Under the pieces are notes generated by a model that saw only the letters and a list, made by a program, of their open reading frames with translations, was not told the DNA's origin and ran no database searches. From assembly GCF_020536995.1 (NCBI RefSeq), contig NC_068355.1, positions 1,557,764 through 1,621,763 of the forward strand: a stretch of DNA of 64,000 bases. The letters are read 5' to 3'. The position numbers and the translations under genes are program-made. Source of the stretch: Dreissena polymorpha (lineage: Eukaryota; Mollusca; Bivalvia; Myida; Dreissenidae). Every line of letters begins with the position of its first letter. Positions within the stretch are counted from its first letter, which is position 1. Positions 59,710 through 64,000 of this stretch are shown here, piece by piece.

Positions 59710-61915
59710 CTTTTTTAAAAAAGGAATAAGAAAACATTCGCCTCGTATATTATATTATGAATTTTACTGAAAAACATAATATACCTGGATTATTAATGAT
59801 GATAGACTTTGAAAAAGTATTTGATTCCCTATCTTTTGATTTCATGTTTAAAACGCTAACCTTTTTTAAGTTTGGTCCCAGTTTCATTAAATGGATATTA
59901 CTTTTTTTATCATAATACTTCTACTGCTGTGCAGTTGAATGGTTTTCTTTCCGAATTCTTTAAAATAGGTCGTTGCTGTAGACAGGGGGATCCCATAAGT
60001 CCATACTTATTCATTATATGTGCTGAAATTGTATCAATTAAAATTAGAAATAACAGAGATATCAAACGTATTTGTATCAATGGCGTAGAATATAAAATTT
60101 CACAATTTGCAGATGATACAACACTACTGCCAGATGGAAGTGAGGACACGGTTAATAAAACCCGCGATATCCTTTATCACTTCTCTGAATTGTCTGGTTT
60201 AAAAATTAATTTCGAGAAAACCCATGTTATTCGGATAGGTTCCTTAAAATTTAGCACCCGTTCGATAAAAAACGAAATGGAAGTTGGATTGGGAAAACAA
60301 TAATTTTAAACTACTTGGCATACAGTTTCATATTGACTTTGAAAAAATGGTGTCGTTAAATTTTAATGATAAAAAAACAAAGTATTGCAAATTGTATCAA
60401 ATTATGGAATAGAAGAGCGTTAACGCCAATTGGTTGAATAACAGTTGTCAAATCTCTTTTATTACCGCTGCTAACAAATTTATTTTCTACATAACCAACC
60501 CCAAATCAACAAATATTAAATATAATTCATAACATGTTTTACGAATTTGTTGGCAAGGTCAGCCAAGACTTAAAAATAAAGTGCTTATTAAAGATTATTA
60601 CAGTGGAGGTTTAAAAATGGTTGATGTCTTTTCGTATGTTAAAACATAAGAAATACTATGGTTAAACAGACTTATTACATGTTATAGTAGTACATGCCAT
60701 GGATTTGTATTTAAAAATATACTTGTATTAGAAAAAATGGTTAACATCGGAAAAAAATATATTGAGTTATGTATAAGACAGATGTTTAATCCATTTTGGA
60801 AAGACGTATTAGAATCTTTCGCAAATTTTATTGACCATTTTCCAATAGACAATATTACGAAATTTCAAGAAATTCCATTATACTTTATCCATATGTTTTG
60901 AATTGGACACGGACATTTTTATCTTTCTAGTTGGTTTAATAAAGGGATACGATTTGTTAAAGATATCATGAATTATAATGGAACATTTTTAAATAGAACG
61001 AATTTGAACAAAAATTATGCGCTAACTTAAACTTTCTACAATTTGAAGGAATACTACAGGCGATTAAAAAATACTTAGGATTGCTTAAACTTGATAACAT
61101 CTCAACAATGAATACTGATTATTGTTTCCCAATCATCCCGGGATATACTAAGCCTATACTATTGCAAAACAAAAATAACTAGCATGTATATAACATATTT
61201 ATTCACAACAATGAAAGTCCAACAGGCCAAGAAAAATGGAACAGCCTTCTCAGTATTGAAAGCTCAGAATGGACACGTCTTTATGCATGGGTATGTAAAA
61301 TCACAAAATATTCATACAACCAATGGTTCCAAGTGACACTGACTCACAACATACTAGCCACAAATAATTTCTTAAAGAAATGAAAATAAGTGACTCAGAC
61401 AAATGTACTTTCTGTAAAACAGAAACAGAGACTCTTGTCCATTTATTTTGTTGCAATGTCATACAAATGTTTTTACATCACATCACATCTGCTATTAAAA
61501 ACATTGACAACAGTTTTAGTTTTGATTGTAAAACATTTATACCGGGTTCAGTTGGTAACCAATCTGAAAAGTATAACGTTTTATGTCTCGAAATAACTGT
61601 AGACGCAGAATTGCAACCCTTACAATTCATGGTCTCCGAAGTAGCTGCAAAATAGCCTCTGTAGTTATACACAACACGCATTTAGCCAATATTTATAAAA
61701 GTTCGTGGGAATTGGTCGAATCTCTTGGTAAAACTAATTTACCTTCATAATTATTAGTATGTTTGTGTTGTATTTTTATAGCATTTGCATACATTATTGT
61801 AACATGACTGATTGTACTGTATTCTAATTTCTTAGTATTCCAGCAATGTTTGTATTCAAAAGTACAATGCATATTGGCGAAGAAATGATAAAAAAAACAA
61901 AAACACAAAAAAAAC
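59710..61915 (+). mobile_element. L1/Tx1-like LINE, 5' truncated and decayed
   Basis: Plus-strand frames give ENIRLVYYIMNFTEKHNIPG and DFEKVFDSLSFDFMFKTLTF (palm entry), FKIGRCCRQGDPISPYLFII, then QFADDTTLLPDGSEDTV with the catalytic FADD motif, and SGLKINFEKTHVIRIG (thumb). Near 61400 KCTFCKTETETLVHLFCCN is the C-terminal zinc-knuckle region found in these LINEs. Several frameshifts and stops interrupt it. The 3' end is an A-rich tail at about 61889-61915. The endonuclease part is missing. It lies downstream of the second zinc-ribbon exon in the same orientation. Confidence 0.88.
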
Positions 61916-62114
61916 GTTACATATTAATGTTTTTTCTTCGCGCTTGCATATGATTTCTTGTTTAAACCAAACATATATTTTTAATACGAATAATTACTTC
62001 ACATCAACAAAACCTAAAACCTATATCATTATTTTACATGCATGTGATATAAAAGTGCAGACTTGTACATTTCAACATGTTAGTTTTTATTTATAAACCA
62101 TATTCATATTTATA

Positions 62115-62400
62115 TTCCTTATTCAAGCCGAAAACGGAAGTGTCATTTTCTTACTTAGACATCAATGCAATTGATCCAAATTTTACCACATATAAAATAA
62201 CAACATTATATATAGGTTGTATATTTAAAATACTAATTGCAATACATTTCTACTAAGGTTTAAGTAATGATAATCCAGTTCTTTATTCAGTTTGAATAAG
62301 GAATAAGGAAGTGGTTATATATATGTATGTATTTATTGCACTACATTTCTTCTCAGTTCTCTTCTTAGTGTCTTTTTCTCGGCTGAATAAGGATAACGCA
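62115..62400 (+). repeat. Older copy of the GAATAAGG repeat
   Basis: TTCCTTATTCAAGCCGAAAA, CAATACATTTCTACTAA and AGTTTGAATAAGGAATAAGG match parts of the tandem units at 63540-64000, but more diverged. Confidence 0.6.
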
Positions 62401-62469
62401 ACCAGTTGCACTATCTAAAATATAACTGATAACCACCGAGAACAGCGCCATTTGGTCGGTTCCCACGAC

Positions 62470-63125
62470 TTTTAATCATGCGCCAATGTTGAAGGTCGCC
62501 AAATGAAACGTAGGCATTCTTGAGCGAGAAAACGCGTTTTCGGAGATAGAAAATCAATTAAAATAAAACAACCCAATCACAGATATGTAAGTTTTGGGCT
62601 TTAATTGAACAAAAAACAAAACAAAAACAAAACAAAAACAACAACGATATCCAGAGGCATTTCGACGAAACTTTCCAGTCTAATAGAGGCACCTTTGCCG
62701 CTGCTTCCGGTTCAGTCTCGCTGTATTTTGACATCTTTATTGTGGGGTCGCACTGATGACAACGCAGTCCGACATATTGGCATTCGGTGCGAATACAGAA
62801 CTGTTACGCTTAGAACGGCGAAGGACTGTAAACCATCAAGACCATTTCCGTGTTTTAGATCTCACGGTCAAGTATCGTGCGCCGAAGTTGAAAGTAGCCG
62901 AAGGTACAGTTGGTCTGCATGAGCTAGAAAACGCGTATTCGCATTAAAAAATAAGACGAAAACACTCTTTTACAGTTAGGACGCGCGCTTTTTTTCGTTT
63001 CAATTATAAAATCAAATAAAATATTGAGTCATTTCGATGATACTTTTCAGTCTGCTAGAGGAACTTGAACCGCTGCCCCCGGGGCAGTCTTTCTTTTATG
63101 GTGACGTGTTGAAATCATTTTGCAT
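62470..63125. repeat. Two diverged tandem copies, about 400-base period
   Basis: ATGCGCCAATGTTGAAGGTC with GAGAAAACGCGTTTTCGG (62475-62545) resembles GTGCGCCGAAGTTGAAAGTA with TAGAAAACGCGTATTCG (62877-62945). CATTTCGACGAAACTTTCCA and GAGGCACCTTTGCCGCTGC (62659-62705) resemble CATTTCGATGATACTTTTCA and GAGGAACTTGAACCGCTGC (63034-63078). Confidence 0.65.
62558..62734 (-). CDS. Small ORF, 58 codons, in one of two tandem copies
   Basis: Reads MSKYSETEPEAAAKVPLLDW then KVSSKCLWIS and a hydrophobic LLLFLFCFCFVF stretch made by a TTTTG-type repeat, then a stop. The acidic N-terminus followed by a membrane-like run could be a first exon or a tiny membrane protein. The sister copy at about 63035-63110 matches this reading but is interrupted by stops. 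Without splice evidence or homologues it may be only a chance frame. Confidence 0.3.
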   Translation of the reverse strand: MSKYSETEPEAAAKVPLLDWKVSSKCLWISLLFLFCFCFVFCSIKAQNLHICDWVVLF

Positions 63126-63349
63126 ACTTAAATCGTATCCCTTCGAAATTGTTTTCGTATGAAAACGGAATGAGATATCTTAAACATGTTTAGTTTTGAG
63201 CATTAATATAGTCTTGACCAAAGTTCAGGGTCAGATAAGTCTTCACGAACTGTACCAGAGATATAAATAACAAATCTTAAATTAAACATCGCCAATAATA
63301 ACGAATTTAAATCGGTGATATGCGAGAATGATCCGAATTTAGGTATCCG

Positions 63350-64000
63350 AAATTATGGCCTCTGAATAAGGAATTGGGTGTTAAGTTAGTTCCTTATTCG
63401 GAAGCCTGTATTTCTGACTATGACGTTCGGATATGTTATATTTTAGATGGTGTGTGTGTAAATTCAGCTTGATTTTGTTATATGGACATATTCTTTACAT
63501 TTCTTGTTATATTCTATTTGACGCTAAACGCTGAAAACAAGTATTATAAAGACGATAATAAGGAAATGGTATTGCCTTACTCGAACAAAAATTAAATTAA
63601 CCAAAGAATACTATATGTCAATGAAAATCATAGTATATGTAGGTTCGATATAAGAAATGTTTCGGGCAATATATGTCTACCTACTTTTATTAAATAATAA
63701 CACGGTTCCATAATCAGTGTGAATAAGGAGCTGGTTCCTTATTCCTTATTTAAATCGAATAAGGAACTGGCATTTTCATACTAAATAAACTACTAAAATG
63801 AACCAAAGAGACCAATCAATCAATGAACATCATTGAAAATATAGGTTGGGTATCAAAACCATTAATTGCAGTACATCTCTACTAATTTTCATTCAATGAT
63901 AACCTAGTTCCTTATTCGAGTTGCAAAAGGAATAAGTAACTGGTTCCTTATTCCTTATTCAAATCGAATAAGGAACTGGCATTTTCATACTGAATAACAT
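63350..64000 (+). repeat. Tandem repeat of about 205-209 bases with palindrome
   Basis: GGTTCCTTATTCCTTATT starts units at 63733 and 63942 (period 209). An earlier, more diverged unit runs from about 63550. Each junction has the 11-base inverted pair GTTCCTTATTC / GAATAAGGAAC, followed by TGGCATTTTCATACT. The array runs out of the window. Confidence 0.85.

Noticed and set aside
59872-60303. 143-codon frame as a host gene
   Set aside because: It carries reverse-transcriptase motifs (FADDTTL, CRQGDPISPYLF) and belongs to the decayed LINE.

Overview
The window looks like AT-rich nuclear DNA of a bivalve mollusc. The evidence is GT-AG introns, a TRIM/NHL-type gene remnant of the kind expanded in bivalves, several LINE remnants, and many short mobile elements with central tandem repeats that resemble the pearl/Helentron-derived elements of bivalves. 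A dreissenid is my best guess, but that is inference. Real host coding content is sparse and most long open frames are chance or repeat-derived.

Three host loci stand out. (1) On the minus strand, 9316 to 4691, I can assemble an eight-exon gene of about 210 codons with seven GT-AG introns and matching phases throughout. It encodes a short signal-like start followed by two three-finger (Ly6/uPAR-type) domains. Several exons are too short, or lie in a different frame from the longest ORFs, so the gene is easy to miss. (2) On the minus strand, 15025 to 12993, lies a TRIM-like gene (two B-boxes, coiled coil, NHL-like tail) that is a pseudogene: it has a lost splice acceptor, a frameshift and two in-frame stops. 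(3) On the plus strand, an N-terminal zinc-ribbon exon at 51220-51311 joins in phase to a 48-base exon at 58018-58065; the rest of the gene is not found and may lie beyond the window.

Layout: 0-4 kb holds a LINE remnant, a GC-rich foldback and an element with 145-base units. 4.7-9.3 kb is the three-finger gene. 9.3-13 kb has no recognised gene. 13-15 kb is the TRIM pseudogene, followed by a MITE carrying a tRNA-like promoter. 16.8-18.6 kb is a minisatellite, a trinucleotide tract and an RTE-like LINE. 18.8-20.1 kb is a GC-rich, hairpin-rich stretch. 20.6-30.8 kb is dense in mobile elements, including 5-unit and 12-unit arrays of a 145-base repeat packed with AGGTCA-type half-sites. 31.2-35.3 kb is a duplicated segment whose two copies carry different later insertions. 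36-51 kb is decayed repeats. 51-58 kb is the intron of the zinc-ribbon gene, containing a 1.9-kb element with an alternating two-type tandem array. 59.7-61.9 kb is an L1/Tx1-like LINE. 62-64 kb is tandem repeats built around a GTTCCTTATTC palindrome.

The most striking regional pattern is that at least eight elements with different bodies share the 5' start ACAAG(A/G)G or a near variant, and several end in a hairpin followed by an A-rich terminus, which suggests a common mobilisation mechanism. No CRISPR array, intact tRNA or rRNA gene was seen.
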